22,928 nucleotides of DNA, from contig JAKAAZ010000023.1 in assembly GCA_021802085.1 (NCBI GenBank), positions 1 through 22,928 on the forward strand, read 5' to 3'. Under the pieces are notes generated by a model. It did no database searches. It saw only the letters and a program-made list of their open reading frames with translations, and was not told where the DNA came from. Shown here piece by piece: positions 22,432 through 22,928 of this stretch. Made by a program: the position numbers and the translations under genes. The stretch is from Acidobacteriota bacterium (GTDB lineage: Bacteria > Acidobacteriota > Terriglobia > Terriglobales > Acidobacteriaceae). How positions within the stretch are numbered: the first letter of the stretch is position 1; each line of letters begins with the position of its first letter.

Positions 22432-22928
22432 CTACTGCGCCGCATGGGGAACGACAGTTTCCAGGAAGTAGAAATTTCCCGACGGAGATGCAGTCACTCC
22501 ACTCAGCCGTCGGTTATAGACCACAACCGAATCGAGAAACCACAGCGGCAATGTCGGCAGATCGTTGGCAAGAATCTGCTGCACCCGCACATACGCGGCA
22601 CGCCGATCCGCCTGGTTCGAGTCGGACGCCGCGGTTTGCAGCAGTTGGTCGACCTCCGCATTCGAGTAATCTCCGCGATTGGCGCCGCGTGGCGGAATAC
22701 TGGAAGTGGCGAATGCATACCGGAAAATATCCGGGTCCTCGTTGCCGCCAATCCAGCGCAGGCCGTAGATGCCGAACGACCCATGCGAAATATCGGAATA
22801 GAAAGTTGCGAACTCAAAACTGCGAATATCCAGCGCAATCCCCACCGCGCGCAATTGTTGCTGCATCGCCATCGCCAGCAGACGCGTGCCTTCATCGGTC
22901 GAAGTCTTCATGGTCAGATGAAAGCGGA
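22432..22928 (-). CDS. ABC transporter substrate-binding protein, peptide/nickel type (C-terminal part)
   Basis: The frame is open through the right edge, giving about 165 C-terminal residues of a protein normally over 500 residues long. DEGTRLLAMAMQQQLRAVGI, then LDIRSFEFATFY, WIGGNEDPD, DYSNAEVDQLLQTAA and ILANDLPTLPLWFLDSVVVY are the usual closing segments of the SBP_bac_5 (DppA/OppA) family, which captures peptides or related solutes in the periplasm. The ATG at 22911 is internal, since coding continues upstream as RFHLTM. Its transporter partners are not in view apart from the DppB-like permease at 12999. Confidence 0.9.
   Translation of the reverse strand, partial: RFHLTMKTSTDEGTRLLAMAMQQQLRAVGIALDIRSFEFATFYSDISHGSFGIYGLRWIGGNEDPDIFRYAFATSSIPPRGANRGDYSNAEVDQLLQTAASDSNQADRRAAYVRVQQILANDLPTLPLWFLDSVVVYNRRLSGVTASPSGNFYFLETVVPHAAQ

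Overview
The window looks like chromosomal DNA of a moderately GC-rich Gram-negative bacterium, most likely an acidobacterium (Terriglobia/Acidobacteriaceae-like). This is inferred from the protein flavour (QueF, DUF4097, caa3 oxidase plus Rieske/cytochrome b-c cluster) and from dispersed intergenic repeats of the type TCATTCTGA...GAAGAATCC and CCCATGTCTC...GAGACATGGG, which I associate with acidobacterial genomes. No database search was possible.

Layout. 1-3200 (+): the last 22 codons of an unidentified gene, queF (queuosine synthesis), a spinster-like MFS transporter and a membrane-anchored family 2 glycosyltransferase. 3217-7233 (-): lysS (GTG start), a group II PLP-dependent decarboxylase and a small secreted protein. 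7523-9490 (+): an F0-only ATP synthase cluster (atpZ-like, atpI, atpB, atpE), with a strong hairpin in front of the first ribosome-binding site and a terminator after atpE. 9767-10371: an internally deleted transposase remnant bounded by 12-bp inverted repeats. 10423-11337 (-): a secreted DUF4097 repeat protein, divergent from a CorC/CNNM-type protein (11512-13002), which overlaps an orphan DppB-like permease (12999-13925).

14192-21322 (+) is one compact respiratory operon: coxB with a C-terminal cytochrome c domain (caa3 type), coxA, coxC, an unassigned multi-pass membrane protein, a diheme lipoprotein cytochrome c, a Tat-type Rieske protein, and a cytochrome b fused to a cytochrome c domain. 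Several genes overlap by ATGA or 13 nt. A cluster of interspersed repeats (21346-21514) separates it from ctaG, the caa3 assembly gene. The window ends in the C-terminal part of a peptide-type ABC substrate-binding protein on the minus strand.

Functionally, the operon encodes an entire quinol-to-oxygen branch: Rieske/cytochrome b-c takes electrons from quinol, tethered cytochrome c domains relay them, and the caa3 oxidase reduces O2. The resulting ion gradient would be used by an ATP synthase whose F0 a and c subunits are also encoded here. The most interesting points are the c subunit, which carries a glutamate in both transmembrane helices (a two-carboxylate ion site); the cytochrome b, which has PDLP where PEWY is expected; the unassigned membrane protein inside the oxidase operon; and a roughly 50-residue AT-rich insertion inside lysyl-tRNA synthetase.
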